DNA from: Chryseobacterium daeguense DSM 19388
GTDB taxonomy: Bacteria > Bacteroidota > Bacteroidia > Flavobacteriales > Weeksellaceae
Direction: 5' to 3'
Length of the DNA: 50,564 bases
Assembly (NCBI RefSeq): GCF_000430825.1
Contig: NZ_AUMT01000020.1
Span: forward strand, 1-50,564
Position numbers and translations under genes: made by a program. Within the stretch, counting starts at the first letter, position 1, and every line of letters begins with the position of its first letter. Below the pieces are notes generated by a model. That model worked only from the letters and a program-made list of their open reading frames with translations. It did no database searches and was not told where the DNA came from. This document shows, piece by piece, positions 24,982 through 33,514 of the stretch.

Positions 24982-26907
24982 TTACTCAAAATTCTGCAAC
25001 AATTCCAACGCCTTCATCATATCAATTCCTTTCCCCAAAACCGGCTTAAACAAATCGCCTTTTTCTTTAATTCTTTCCAAAGCATTATGAATTGTAAAAT
25101 CCGTAGGTTTCATTCCTGTTTTTACCTCATTCCATTCTAACGGCATGGAAACGGATGCTCCTTCTTTTGGCCTTAAGCTGTATGCACTTGCCAATGTCTG
25201 TCCGGTTCTGTTTTGAAGGTAATCCAGATAGATTTTCTTGTCGTCTCTTTTCTGTAAGCTTCTTTCAAGGGTAGTAATTTCAGGCAGTTTTTCATGAACC
25301 TGCTTCATTAGAATATGGGCAAAATCTTTCACCTGATCAAAATCATACTTTCCACCCATCGGGATATAGACATGAATTCCTGTGCTTCCGGAAGTTTTGC
25401 AGTAGCCTTTAATTTTAATTGATTCCAATACTTCATTCACCTGTAAAGCGGTTTCTATAACATGATCAAAAGTGTTTTTCTTGGACGGGTCAAGATCTAA
25501 GACCAGAAAATCCGGATGTTCAAGATCGGGGAGAGAGGAATTCCACGGGTTTAAATCTATACAGCCTAAATTATTCAAATAAGCCAGCGTTGCCTTATCG
25601 TTACAGTAAATATAATCAATATACTTATCGTTGGATTCCGAATAAACCGGAGTCGTTTTTACCCATTCAGGAATGTTGTCACTGGCATCTTTCTGATAAA
25701 AGCTCTGCTCTTCAATCCCGTTTGGAAAACGGTTTAAAGAAAGGGGCCGGTTCTTCAGATGAGGCAGAATATAGTCAGCAACAGACTGATAATATTCTAT
25801 CACATCACCCTTTGTAATGCCGTCTTTAGGGAAATAAATCTTGTCCTGATTCGTAAGCTTCAACGTATGCCTGTTTAAGGTAACCTCTTTATCTTTTTCT
25901 GAAACTTTTGTTTTTTTTGCGGGAGTTTTAGATTTCATTTTTTTAGATTTTGCGTTGGATGAGTTTGTTTCACTGGCTGATTCTCCTATTTCTTCTGGAT
26001 TTTTATCTTCCCGGACGGCCACAAAAACCGGATGTCGGAAAATTCCGTCTTTTGTAATTTCGGAGAACTTAATTTCACATACTAATTCTGGTTTTACCCA
26101 GGTTACAGGCATATTTGTTTTGGGCTTGGTTTCAAACGGTGAATTTTTAATCACTAACTTTTTAAGCCGTTCATGCATTATACTCAATGATTCCTGATTG
26201 AATCCTGTTCCTGTATGGCCGGAGTAAATCAGTTTTCCGTCAATATATTTCCCCAGGATCAGTGCGCCGAAACCTTTCCTCGAACCTCGAGGCTCAGTAA
26301 AACCGCAGATAATAACTTCTTCGGTATTTGTGAATTTTATTTTAAGCCAGTCAGTTGTTCTGTGGTTTTCCACATACTCGCTGTCGGCTTTTTTTGCAAT
26401 CATACCTTCCAGCTTCATTTTTTTCATTTGTTCAAAAAAATCAATGCCTTTTTCCGAAATATGATCGCAGTATTTAATGACATCAGTTTCCACCAATGCA
26501 TCTTTCAACAGTTCTTTTCTCTGTGTTAAAGGGAGCTCTTCCGTAGAATGACCGTTGAGCCAAAGTAAATCAAAAACCTGATAAACAAGGGCTAAATTTG
26601 GATTATCTCCAATTTGCTGAAGCAGCTGGAAACTCGGTCTTCCGTTTTCGTCATAGGCTACAATTTCGCCGTCGAGAATCATTTTATGTTTTTGATTTTC
26701 AAAATCCCGGGACACTTTATCGAATTTTGATAAAAAAGAGATGCCGTTTCGGGAGTAGAAGAGCGGCTCATCCTTACTGAGATCAGCAATAGCACGGTAA
26801 CCGTCCCATTTTATTTCAAAAATCCAGCCTTCATCATCAAATGCATTTGCATAAGATTTTGCAAGCATCGGCCGGATAAAATCTGTTAATTTTTTTTCGT
26901 CAACCAA
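24982..26907 (-). CDS. ligD: DNA ligase D, ligase and polymerase domains (LIG-POL part)
   Basis: 641 residues from a TTG at 26907. ATP-dependent ligase domain (~10-300) with the adenylated Lys33 in EIKWDGYR, then a Lys-rich linker and a primase-type polymerase domain (~340-630) with DLDPSKK and SGSTGIHVYIP. These are the LIG and POL modules of the bacterial NHEJ ligase, normally one ~840-residue PE-LIG-POL protein. Here the PE domain is a separate upstream ORF in the +1-shifted frame. The LIG-POL frame has no ATG or GTG before the conserved FIRPMLA, and it stays open upstream, without a stop, back past the A9 run in the PE gene. It may thus be made as a frameshift fusion (see 26974-26988). 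Confidence 0.9.
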   Translation of the reverse strand: MVDEKKLTDFIRPMLAKSYANAFDDEGWIFEIKWDGYRAIADLSKDEPLFYSRNGISFLSKFDKVSRDFENQKHKMILDGEIVAYDENGRPSFQLLQQIGDNPNLALVYQVFDLLWLNGHSTEELPLTQRKELLKDALVETDVIKYCDHISEKGIDFFEQMKKMKLEGMIAKKADSEYVENHRTTDWLKIKFTNTEEVIICGFTEPRGSRKGFGALILGKYIDGKLIYSGHTGTGFNQESLSIMHERLKKLVIKNSPFETKPKTNMPVTWVKPELVCEIKFSEITKDGIFRHPVFVAVREDKNPEEIGESASETNSSNAKSKKMKSKTPAKKTKVSEKDKEVTLNRHTLKLTNQDKIYFPKDGITKGDVIEYYQSVADYILPHLKNRPLSLNRFPNGIEEQSFYQKDASDNIPEWVKTTPVYSESNDKYIDYIYCNDKATLAYLNNLGCIDLNPWNSSLPDLEHPDFLVLDLDPSKKNTFDHVIETALQVNEVLESIKIKGYCKTSGSTGIHVYIPMGGKYDFDQVKDFAHILMKQVHEKLPEITTLERSLQKRDDKKIYLDYLQNRTGQTLASAYSLRPKEGASVSMPLEWNEVKTGMKPTDFTIHNALERIKEKGDLFKPVLGKGIDMMKALELLQNFE

Positions 26908-26945
26908 CGAATTAAAACGTTGAAACCTGGGTTTGGTTTCTGAAG

Positions 26946-27548
26946 TTATGGCTTCTTTTTGGCGCTTTTTAGGCTTTTTTTTTCCTCCAGAAATTTTGTA
27001 ACTAATGATTTAGGTGAAGTGTTTTCCTCTGCATCATAACCACTTTCTGCAAATTCATCTTTATGTTTTATTAAAAGCCATGAGTTGTCTTCTGTGTTTT
27101 TCATTTTTACTAAAGCAAATTCTCCCTTAAGCTTTTTCCCGTGAAGAATAAATTTTAAAGAACCGGCATGAAGTTCTTTCAAGAGCTCTTTTTCGTCAGA
27201 AAGCTTGGAATTATTATCCAAAGGCTCATAAGTTCCGCTATCCCAGATTTCCACCTGGCCGGCTCCGTAATTTCCCTCGGGAATATTTCCTTCGAAATCT
27301 TTATAATCGTAAGGGTGATCTTCTACCATCATGGCGAGACGTTTGTCTTTTGGGTCTAATGAAGGGCCTTTCGGAACAGCCCAGCTCTTCAGAACGCCTT
27401 CCATTTCAAGCCTGAAATCATAATGAAGCCGTGATGCAGCATGCCTTTGAATTACAAAAATCAGTTTGTCTTTGCTTTTTTTTGTTTTTCCTTTCGGTTC
27501 GCTGGTTTCATCGAATTTTCTTTTTTCGTTATAATCTTTGAGAGCCAT
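26946..27548 (-). CDS. ligD: LigD 3'-phosphoesterase (PE) domain protein
   Basis: 200 residues. The PE core FVIQRHAASRLHYDFRLE (His36, His42, Asp44, Arg46) and VEDHPYDY (His78) carry the metal and phosphate-binding residues of the LigD 3'-phosphoesterase, which trims 3' ends to 3'-OH before joining. The Lys-rich end (EEKKSLKSAKKKP) runs through an A9 tract and then stops. The ATG overlaps the ku stop (TAATG, 27546-27550). Its size matches the PE module of full-length LigD, and the LIG-POL frame continues directly from here in -1. Confidence 0.92.
   Translation of the reverse strand: MALKDYNEKRKFDETSEPKGKTKKSKDKLIFVIQRHAASRLHYDFRLEMEGVLKSWAVPKGPSLDPKDKRLAMMVEDHPYDYKDFEGNIPEGNYGAGQVEIWDSGTYEPLDNNSKLSDEKELLKELHAGSLKFILHGKKLKGEFALVKMKNTEDNSWLLIKHKDEFAESGYDAEENTSPKSLVTKFLEEKKSLKSAKKKP
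26974..26988 (-). other. ligD: A9 slippery run joining PE and LIG-POL frames
   Basis: On the minus strand GGAGG is followed by nine A and GC (T9 at 26975-26983 on the plus strand). In the PE frame the codons read GAG GAA AAA AAA AGC, which contains the heptamer A AAA AAA. A -1 slip, or one extra A in the transcript, moves reading into AAG CCT AAA and then without a stop into the LIG-POL domain. The GGAGG may act as a stimulatory anti-SD contact, though it is closer than in dnaX. A plain one-base deletion in the genome or assembly gives the same picture. Confidence 0.6.
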
Positions 27549-28333
27549 TACGATGCATTTTTAGATTTTGGACTTTGTAAGCTGGCTTTTAACTGAGCCA
27601 TCAGGTCTATAACTTTACCTTCTTTTGCAGGTTCTGCTTTCTTGGCTTTTACATTCTTACCTTTCGCTTTTTGCTTAATTATTTTCATTAAAGATTCAGA
27701 ATAAGTGTCCTTATACATGAATGGATCAAACTCCTGCGAAAGTTGTTCTATAAGACTGACCGCCATTTTCAGTTCGGCGGGTTTCGGGGCTTTTTTTGCC
27801 GGGATTTTTAAATCTTTATAATCCCTGATTTCCTGTGCAAAACGTAATCTGTTGAGAACCAAAACCTCATCATTGTACGGCCGGATCATGCCAATTGCCT
27901 CGCTTTCACGAAGAACGAAAGTTCCTACACCTACCATCTCAGTTTCGGATAGGGCTTTTAATAAGAGCCTGTAGGCATTTTCCCCATTTTTCTGAGGTTC
28001 CAGATAGTAAGGATTTTCGAAATAAACAGAATCTACTTCAATTTCTTTTACAAACTGATCAATGGAAAGTATTTTTGATTTTTCAGGGCTCGCGGCTTCG
28101 TAATCTTCATCTTCGAGAATGATGTAGCGGTCTTCCATAAGATAACCCTTCACAATATTTTCCCACTTTACTTCCTTGCCCGTACTTTCGTTTACTCTTT
28201 TGAATTTGATATTCGAAAAATCTGATTTGTCCAGCATATCCAGATCCAGCTTGCTGGTTTCTACCGCCGAATAAATTTTTACAGGAATATTGACTAATCC
28301 AAAGCCAATGGCACCGTTCCAAATTGCTTTCAT
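27548..28333 (-). CDS. ku: Ku end-binding protein for non-homologous end joining
   Basis: 261 residues. MKAIWNGAIGFGLVNIPVKIY is the typical bacterial Ku N-terminus. The beta-barrel core runs to ~230 and a Lys-rich tail (KAKGKNVKAKKAEPAKEGK) plus a short minimal C-terminal region follow, which in other Ku proteins binds DNA and recruits LigD. It forms a homodimeric ring on DNA ends. First gene of ku-PE-LIG-POL, with a stop/start overlap to the next ORF. Confidence 0.95.
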   Translation of the reverse strand: MKAIWNGAIGFGLVNIPVKIYSAVETSKLDLDMLDKSDFSNIKFKRVNESTGKEVKWENIVKGYLMEDRYIILEDEDYEAASPEKSKILSIDQFVKEIEVDSVYFENPYYLEPQKNGENAYRLLLKALSETEMVGVGTFVLRESEAIGMIRPYNDEVLVLNRLRFAQEIRDYKDLKIPAKKAPKPAELKMAVSLIEQLSQEFDPFMYKDTYSESLMKIIKQKAKGKNVKAKKAEPAKEGKVIDLMAQLKASLQSPKSKNAS

Positions 28334-28659
28334 TGTCTTACATTTTGTAAGAAACTACAATGATTGTGCCGCGTGAAAAATATTTGTTAAATATGGTATT
28401 TTTAGTTTAGATTAATAATATGTTTGATGTAAGGGAAAAATAAAGAATAAGTGATTAACCATTTATTATTTATTGTAAGTAATAAAGAATCACGGCCTGG
28501 TTGGCATAGATAATTATTTTTAAGAAGCTAAAAATGAGTTGGATGTGTCATTTTTTCACATCGATAATGACAATTTTTCCATTTCTAGGATTGGTATATT
28601 GTTTGTGGTTTTTCAGGCGTGTTCATTAATTTATTGTTTAACTTTAAAAAATTCGTATT
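28334..28659. other. Divergent intergenic region between ku and hsp20
   Basis: 326 nt, AT-rich. Next to the ku start are two small palindromes: CTTACA-TTT-TGTAAG (28337-28351) and ACAATGATTGT (28357-28367), possible operator sites. No perfect TAnnTTTG element is found on the ku side. On the hsp20 side TAACTTTA (28639-28646) is one base off the -7 consensus. I see no convincing gene in it. Confidence 0.5.
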
Positions 28660-29115
28660 ATGTCAATCGTAAAAAGAAAGAATGGCAGTTTGCTGCCTGC
28701 AAATCCACGTATGTTGTTCGACGATTTTTTTAACCGCGAACTTTTAAATTGGGGCAATAATAATTTTTCTTCCACACTTACCACTATTCCTTCTGTGAAT
28801 ATTAAGGAAAATGCGGAAAATTTTGAAGTAGAAGTAGCAGCGCCTGGTATGGAAAAGCAAGACTTCAAAATTACCTTAGAAGGAAACCTGCTTACCATCT
28901 CTTCTTCAAAGAAAAGTCAGATGGAAGAAGAAAATGAAAACTACACACGTCGGGAATTCAGCTATCAGTCTTTCCAACGAAGTTTTCAGCTTCCAAAGGA
29001 TGTTGTGGATGAAGAAAGGATAGAAGCTAAATATGAAAACGGTGTTTTGAGGCTGACGATTCCTAAAACGGAAAATGCTAAAAAGCAGGCTCCCCGAAAG
29101 ATTGAAATTCAGTAA
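28660..29115 (+). CDS. Hsp20/alpha-crystallin small heat shock protein
   Basis: 151 residues. The alpha-crystallin domain (~45-140) has the start PSVNIKENAENFEVEVAAPGMEKQDFKI and the ending YENGVLRLTIPK, with the conserved G-x-L motif. It is an ATP-independent holdase that forms oligomers under heat or other stress. It is a single gene with its own terminator, divergent from ku. Confidence 0.95.
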   Translation: MSIVKRKNGSLLPANPRMLFDDFFNRELLNWGNNNFSSTLTTIPSVNIKENAENFEVEVAAPGMEKQDFKITLEGNLLTISSSKKSQMEEENENYTRREFSYQSFQRSFQLPKDVVDEERIEAKYENGVLRLTIPKTENAKKQAPRKIEIQ

Positions 29116-29128
29116 TTGGTAATATTTC

Positions 29129-29160
29129 AAAAATGGTTTTCCATACGGAAAACCATTTTT
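29129..29160 (+). terminator. Rho-independent terminator of hsp20
   Basis: A 13-bp perfect stem AAAATGGTTTTCC/GGAAAACCATTTT (29130-29142, 29147-29159) with loop ATAC and a short T tail. Confidence 0.8.
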
Positions 29161-29217
29161 ACTTGTTGTTGTAAAGTCCTTATGAATACTGAATAAAATA
29201 AATTCTTGTCATTATAA

Positions 29218-29246
29218 AATAAAAGCGGAGAAAAATCTCCGCTTTA
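29218..29246 (-). terminator. Rho-independent terminator of aspS
   Basis: On the minus strand AAAGCGGAGA pairs with TCTCCGCTTT (29222-29231, 29236-29245) and is followed by TTTTATTTTATAA, just after the aspS stop. Confidence 0.8.
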
Positions 29247-29251
29247 AATTT

Positions 29252-31006
29252 TTATGCTTTTAAATTTAATTTCAATTCCAGTTCATCAAGCTGCTCACCA
29301 GCAATGGCAGCCGGCGCATCAATCATCACATCACGCCCTGAATTATTTTTAGGGAAAGCAATATAATCTCGAATCACTTCATTTCCGTCAAGAATAGCTA
29401 CCAAACGGTCAAACCCGAAAGCTAAACCACCATGAGGCGGAGCCCCGTATTTGAAGGCGTTCATTAAGAATCCGAATTGGGCTTCTGCTTCTTCTTTTGA
29501 GAATCCTAATAAATCAAACATTTTAGATTGAAGATCCTTATCAAAAATTCTGATAGAACCTCCACCGATTTCGTTTCCGTTTAATACCATATCGTAAGCG
29601 TTGGCTCTTGCTTTTCCGGGATCCGTTTCCAGCAAATGAATATCTTCCGGCTTCGGAGAGGTAAAAGGGTGGTGCATCGCATGGTAACGTCCGCTTTCTT
29701 CATCAAACTCCAATAACGGGAAATCAACCACCCAAAGTGGTGCAAAAACATCCCCTTTTCTTAATCCTAATCGGTTTCCAAGCTCCATTCTCAAGGCTGA
29801 AAGCTGAGTTCTTACTTTATGTTCATTTCCTGAAAGGATTAACATTAAGTCTCCTTCTTTTGCACCGAATTTTTCAATAATTTTCGTTAAATCTTCCTCA
29901 CTGTAAAATTTATTCACAGATGAAGTTTTTACGCCGTCATTCTGGAATTTAACCCAAACCATTCCTGAAGCTCCGATTTGTGGTCTTTTTACCCAGTCAA
30001 CAAGCTCGTCGATCTGTTTTCTTGTGTAATCTGCACATCCTTCTACATTAATTCCAACAACCAATTCTGCTTCATCAAATATTTTGAAATCTTTTCCTTT
30101 TACTAAATCGTTTAGTTCTACGAATTCCATTCCGAAACGGATATCCGGTTTGTCGTTTCCATATTTTTGCATCGCATCAGCAAATGTCATTCTAGGGAAA
30201 GCACCGAATTCCTGACCAGTAATATCTTTTAACAAAGTTTTTGTCATGCCTTCGAAAACATTCATTACATCTTCCTGTTCTACAAAAGCCATTTCACAGT
30301 CGATTTGTGTAAATTCCGGCTGTCTGTCGGCTCTCAAATCTTCATCACGGAAGCATTTTACAATCTGGAAATATTTATCCATTCCGCCCACCATCAACAA
30401 TTGTTTAAAGGTCTGCGGAGATTGTGGCAATGCATAAAATTGTCCCGGGTTCATTCTGCTCGGTACAACAAAGTCTCTTGCTCCTTCCGGTGTAGATTTA
30501 ATTAAAACCGGGGTTTCAACCTCAATAAATCCATTGTCTGAAAGATAATTTCTTACTTTTTGTGCCATTTTGTGACGGAAAACTAACTTATCTTTAACAG
30601 GATTTCTTCTGATATCAAGGTAGCGGTATTTCATTCTTAACTCTTCACCGCCGTCTGTTTCATCTTCAATGGTGAAAGGCGGAAGCTGGGATTCATTAAG
30701 AACTGTTAGCTTTTCAACTAAAATTTCAATTTCTCCCGTAGGAATATTTGGGTTTTTGCTTACCCTTTCGATTACTTTTCCGGTAACCTGAATTACAAAC
30801 TCACGTCCCAGTTTTTTTGCATTTTCCATCAGTTCTCCTGTAGAACGCTCCTGGTCAAAAACAAGCTGGGTAATTCCGTAACGATCTCGAAGATCTATCC
30901 AAATCATAAATCCTTTATCACGAATGGTTTGTACCCATCCTGAAAGTGTAACTTCTTCATTAAGATTTTTAAGAGATAATTCTCCGTTTGTGTGCGATCG
31001 AAACAT
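29252..31006 (-). CDS. aspS: Aspartyl-tRNA synthetase
   Basis: 584 residues. An N-terminal OB-fold anticodon domain (GWVQTIRDKGFMIWIDLRDR) is followed by the class II core with motif 2 FRDEDLRADRQPEFTQID, a bacterial GAD insertion (~300-410) and motif 3 GLAFGFDRLVAIL. It charges tRNA-Asp. The frame continues seven codons upstream to a TTG at 31027; the ATG at 31006 (MFRSHTNGEL) matches the family N-terminus. A -7 element lies 111 nt upstream, so the leader is long and contains TTTAGAGTTCAGGG-type repeats. Confidence 0.96.
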   Translation of the reverse strand: MFRSHTNGELSLKNLNEEVTLSGWVQTIRDKGFMIWIDLRDRYGITQLVFDQERSTGELMENAKKLGREFVIQVTGKVIERVSKNPNIPTGEIEILVEKLTVLNESQLPPFTIEDETDGGEELRMKYRYLDIRRNPVKDKLVFRHKMAQKVRNYLSDNGFIEVETPVLIKSTPEGARDFVVPSRMNPGQFYALPQSPQTFKQLLMVGGMDKYFQIVKCFRDEDLRADRQPEFTQIDCEMAFVEQEDVMNVFEGMTKTLLKDITGQEFGAFPRMTFADAMQKYGNDKPDIRFGMEFVELNDLVKGKDFKIFDEAELVVGINVEGCADYTRKQIDELVDWVKRPQIGASGMVWVKFQNDGVKTSSVNKFYSEEDLTKIIEKFGAKEGDLMLILSGNEHKVRTQLSALRMELGNRLGLRKGDVFAPLWVVDFPLLEFDEESGRYHAMHHPFTSPKPEDIHLLETDPGKARANAYDMVLNGNEIGGGSIRIFDKDLQSKMFDLLGFSKEEAEAQFGFLMNAFKYGAPPHGGLAFGFDRLVAILDGNEVIRDYIAFPKNNSGRDVMIDAPAAIAGEQLDELELKLNLKA

Positions 31007-31117
31007 AATTATTTGTTTAAAGTTCAAAGTTTAGAGTTCAGGGTTTTGTGTTTAGGGTTTAAAGATTTGAGTATCAAACCTAAAACAATGTTTCCCGAAC
31101 ATTGAATTTTCCGTGTG

Positions 31118-31125
31118 CAAAGATA
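31118..31125 (-). promoter_or_regulatory. -7 element (TATCTTTG) for aspS
   Basis: Perfect TAnnTTTG on the minus strand about 110 nt before aspS. The leader between (31007-31117) holds imperfect GTTTAGGGTTT-like repeats and no recognised RNA element. Confidence 0.5.
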
Positions 31126-31279
31126 AGGTTTTTGAAGGTTTTAATATAAAAATTAAGATAGGAAATTGTATATTTTTGAAACAGACTGCTCAGAATTTTA
31201 TGAGAATAATAGAGGTATTTTGATTATGAAGGACGTTGTTAACAATTTTAGTATTTTTATATCAGTGAAATAAATACTT

Positions 31280-31864
31280 ATGAATGAAAAAAATCATCTC
31301 AATCCCGAGCAATGGGTTGATGAGTTTGCAGATTTTCTATATGCTTTCGCTGTGACTAGAGTGAGCTCGAAAGAAGATGCGGAAGATCTGGTACAGGAAA
31401 CTTTTTTGGCTGCGTATAAAGGTATGGATCGGTTTCAGGGAAAAGCTTCTCCGAAGACTTGGCTTGCAAGTATTCTGAAAAATAAAATTGTAGATTATTA
31501 CCGGAAAAAAAGCAACTCGCAGGGATATGAAGAGTACCTTTCGGATACAGATGCTTCTTTTGAAGAATCATTTTTTAATCAGGATAAGTATGGAAGGTGG
31601 AAACAGGATATCAACAAAAACTATATTTCAGAAAGTACGGATAATTACATTTTGAGTAAAGAATTTAATAGAATTTTAGAATTATGCCTTCAAAAACTGC
31701 CTCCAAAATTAAAACCTGTTTTCATTGCTAAATATATGCTTGATGAAGATCCTCAAAAAATTTGTAAGGATTTCAATATTACCTCGTCTAACTACTGGGT
31801 ACTTCTCTTTCGTTCAAAAACATTGTTAAGAAGCTGTCTTGAAAAAAATGAAATAAGCCTTTGA
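31280..31864 (+). CDS. ECF-type RNA polymerase sigma factor
   Basis: 194 residues. Sigma region 2 (~18-78: SSKEDAEDLVQETFLAAYKG and the -10-binding KTWLASILKNKIVDYYRKK) and region 4 (~135-190: LPPKLKPVFIAKYMLDEDPQKICKDFNIT, an HTH) are clear, with no region 3 or 1.1, as in group 4 sigmas. The partner anti-sigma gene begins one base after its stop. It probably drives its own seven-gene operon in response to an unknown stress. Confidence 0.93.
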   Translation: MNEKNHLNPEQWVDEFADFLYAFAVTRVSSKEDAEDLVQETFLAAYKGMDRFQGKASPKTWLASILKNKIVDYYRKKSNSQGYEEYLSDTDASFEESFFNQDKYGRWKQDINKNYISESTDNYILSKEFNRILELCLQKLPPKLKPVFIAKYMLDEDPQKICKDFNITSSNYWVLLFRSKTLLRSCLEKNEISL

Positions 31865-31865
31865 T

Positions 31866-32123
31866 ATGAAATTTTTTAATGAACTTTTGCATAATTGTGA
31901 AGAAACTTCTCTTAATATCGTTAAGTCAGAAGAAACTTCTCTTTCTCCTTCTGCATGGCTGAAAATGCAGTTTCATATCGCATTCTGCAAATGCTGTAGG
32001 AATTTTAAAAAACAGACGAAAATTGTAGATAAGGTTTTATATAATCATTTTAACAATGTGGATGTTTCTCAGAAAGCTCCGCAAGATCTTAAAGATAAAA
32101 TCAAATTAAATTTAAAAAAATAA
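31866..32123 (+). CDS. Small zinc-finger (ZAS-like) anti-sigma factor
   Basis: 85 residues with a HxxxCxxC motif (His37, Cys41, Cys44, in FHIAFCKCC) and an extra Cys11, the pattern of ZAS anti-sigma domains. It has no membrane helix, so it would be a soluble sensor. In known soluble ZAS proteins such as RsrA, oxidation of these cysteines releases zinc and frees the sigma factor; a redox or metal signal is thus plausible here, but that is inference. Confidence 0.8.
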   Translation: MKFFNELLHNCEETSLNIVKSEETSLSPSAWLKMQFHIAFCKCCRNFKKQTKIVDKVLYNHFNNVDVSQKAPQDLKDKIKLNLKK

Positions 32124-32132
32124 GAAAATAAT

Positions 32133-32161
32133 TGTAAGGAATAAAAATTGGTTACGACTAA
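32133..32161 (+). promoter_or_regulatory. Candidate ECF-type promoter before the YHS gene
   Basis: The 51-nt gap after the anti-sigma gene holds TGTAAGGAA (32133-32141) and CGACTAA (32155-32161), 13 nt apart. This resembles a GGAA-type ECF -35 and a CGAC-type -10, with a spacer somewhat short of the usual. No TAnnTTTG element is present there. It may be the target of the sigma factor encoded just upstream. Confidence 0.35.
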
Positions 32162-32174
32162 GCTCTAAAAAAGT

Positions 32175-32621
32175 ATGATAACAAAATTTTTATTTCCTAT
32201 TCTTTTATTTTTAGGAAGCTTGGTTTTTGCTCAAAGCAGTAACGTAAATCAGGAAAATGGTATTGCCAATTCAGGATACGATGTAGTGGGATATTTTTCA
32301 GGAAAAGCCTTACAGGGTTCTGCTAAATTTGCGATGAAGCATCAGGGAGTGAGCTATTATTTTCAGAATGCAGAAAATAAGGCTAAATTTCAACAGGATC
32401 CCGATAAATATTTGCCTCAATATGGCGGTTACTGCGCCTATGCAATGGGAGATTCCGGGGAGAAGGTTTCTGTAAACCCTAAAACATACAAAATTATTAA
32501 TGGAAAATTATACTTGTTTTATAACAGTTTCCTGAATAATACATTGACCAGCTGGAATAAAGATGAAAAAAATCTAAAAATAAAGGCAGACAAAAATTGG
32601 AAAAAAATAATACAAAAATAA
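32175..32621 (+). CDS. Secreted YHS-domain protein
   Basis: 148 residues. The signal peptide is followed by a YHS-type domain: YDVVGYFSGKALQGSAKFAMKHQGVSYYFQNAENKAKFQQDPDKYLPQYGGYCAYAMG. YHS domains occur with copper pumps and other metal proteins and may bind metal, but function is not established. Genes of this type often stand near DoxX genes and ECF sigmas. It is exported, unlike most of its operon neighbours. Confidence 0.88.
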   Translation: MITKFLFPILLFLGSLVFAQSSNVNQENGIANSGYDVVGYFSGKALQGSAKFAMKHQGVSYYFQNAENKAKFQQDPDKYLPQYGGYCAYAMGDSGEKVSVNPKTYKIINGKLYLFYNSFLNNTLTSWNKDEKNLKIKADKNWKKIIQK

Positions 32622-32627
32622 ACACTT

Positions 32628-33029
32628 ATGAAACTAACTTATTGGGCTATAAAGCTTGTTCCCGTAGTCATTATGCTGCAAACTCTTTACTTTAAATTTA
32701 CTGCCGCACCAGAATCTGTTTATATCTTTTCAAAAATCGGTATGGAACCCTATGGAAGAATAGGAATTGGTGTTTTAGAACTTATTGCATCTATTTTAAT
32801 TTTAATACCAAAAACCACGTGGTACGGAGCTGTTTTAGGATTAGGGTTAATGATGGGAGCTATTCAATTTCATGTAACAGAACTCGGCATAGATGTGCAG
32901 AACGATGGAGGAAAATTGTTTTATCTTGCGGTAATTACAGCTGTTTTTTGTGCGTTGATTCTTGTTATTAACAGAAAACAGATCGGGTCTTTATTCCAAA
33001 AAAATAAATCTATTGCTTCCGGAAAATGA
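32628..33029 (+). CDS. DoxX family membrane protein
   Basis: 133 residues with four predicted membrane helices. IGVLELIASILILIPKTTWYGAVLGLGLMMGAIQFH carries the typical DoxX/SURF4-like pattern. DoxX proteins occur in oxidative-stress and thiosulfate-linked systems; in mycobacteria a DoxX works with superoxide dismutase and a thiosulfate transferase. Its stop overlaps the DinB start by ATGA. Confidence 0.85.
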   Translation: MKLTYWAIKLVPVVIMLQTLYFKFTAAPESVYIFSKIGMEPYGRIGIGVLELIASILILIPKTTWYGAVLGLGLMMGAIQFHVTELGIDVQNDGGKLFYLAVITAVFCALILVINRKQIGSLFQKNKSIASGK

Positions 33030-33514
33030 TAGAAAATATAAAACAGAATCTCGAAGATCTGAAGGGTACTTTAGGCGGGATTACTAATAAGCTATATACC
33101 AGAAAAAGTAAGTATTTATTTGGAAGTACAATCGGGCAGCATATCCGTCATATTCTGGAAATTTATGATGTTGTCTTAAATGGTTATTCCGAAGGCAGAT
33201 TTTCTTTTGACAAAAGAGAAAGAAATAAAGCTCTGGAAGAAAACATAGAAAATATGTTTATTACAATTGATAAAATTCTTTTGGAAATTTCTAAAGAAGA
33301 TAAACCGCTCATTTGCCTTATAGCTGATAATAATGGCAATGAAGAGCAGCTCATCACTACATATTTCAGGGAGCTTTTGTACTGTTTAGAGCATGGAATT
33401 CATCATCAGGCTTTAATAAAAGTAGCTCTGAAAGAATTTGAGCATGAAAATATACCTCACAATTTCGGGGTGGCGCCATCTACCATAAAATTTCGCATTA
33501 AATGTGCACAGTAA
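33026..33514 (+). CDS. DinB/YfiT-like metal-dependent hydrolase or thiol transferase
   Basis: 162 residues, four-helix DinB fold. Candidate metal ligands are His39 or His42 (in IGQHIRHIL) and His123, His126 or His127 (in LEHGIHHQAL). Bacterial members include bacillithiol S-transferases (BstA type). As bshB1 in this window shows that the cell makes bacillithiol, a thiol-transferase role is a fair guess but not proven. The start overlaps doxX; the 3' end overlaps the NRDE gene by 13 nt. Confidence 0.8.
   Translation: MIENIKQNLEDLKGTLGGITNKLYTRKSKYLFGSTIGQHIRHILEIYDVVLNGYSEGRFSFDKRERNKALEENIENMFITIDKILLEISKEDKPLICLIADNNGNEEQLITTYFRELLYCLEHGIHHQALIKVALKEFEHENIPHNFGVAPSTIKFRIKCAQ

Noticed and set aside
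28539..28733. ORF overlapping the hsp20 start
   Set aside because: It ends inside hsp20 and has no family features; the region is better read as the hsp20 upstream region.
31021..31090. GTTTAGGGTTT/GTTCAGGG repeats upstream of aspS considered as iterons or a T-box-like leader
   Set aside because: Copies are irregular, no T-box core or stem structure is visible, and similar simple repeats occur between many flavobacterial genes.
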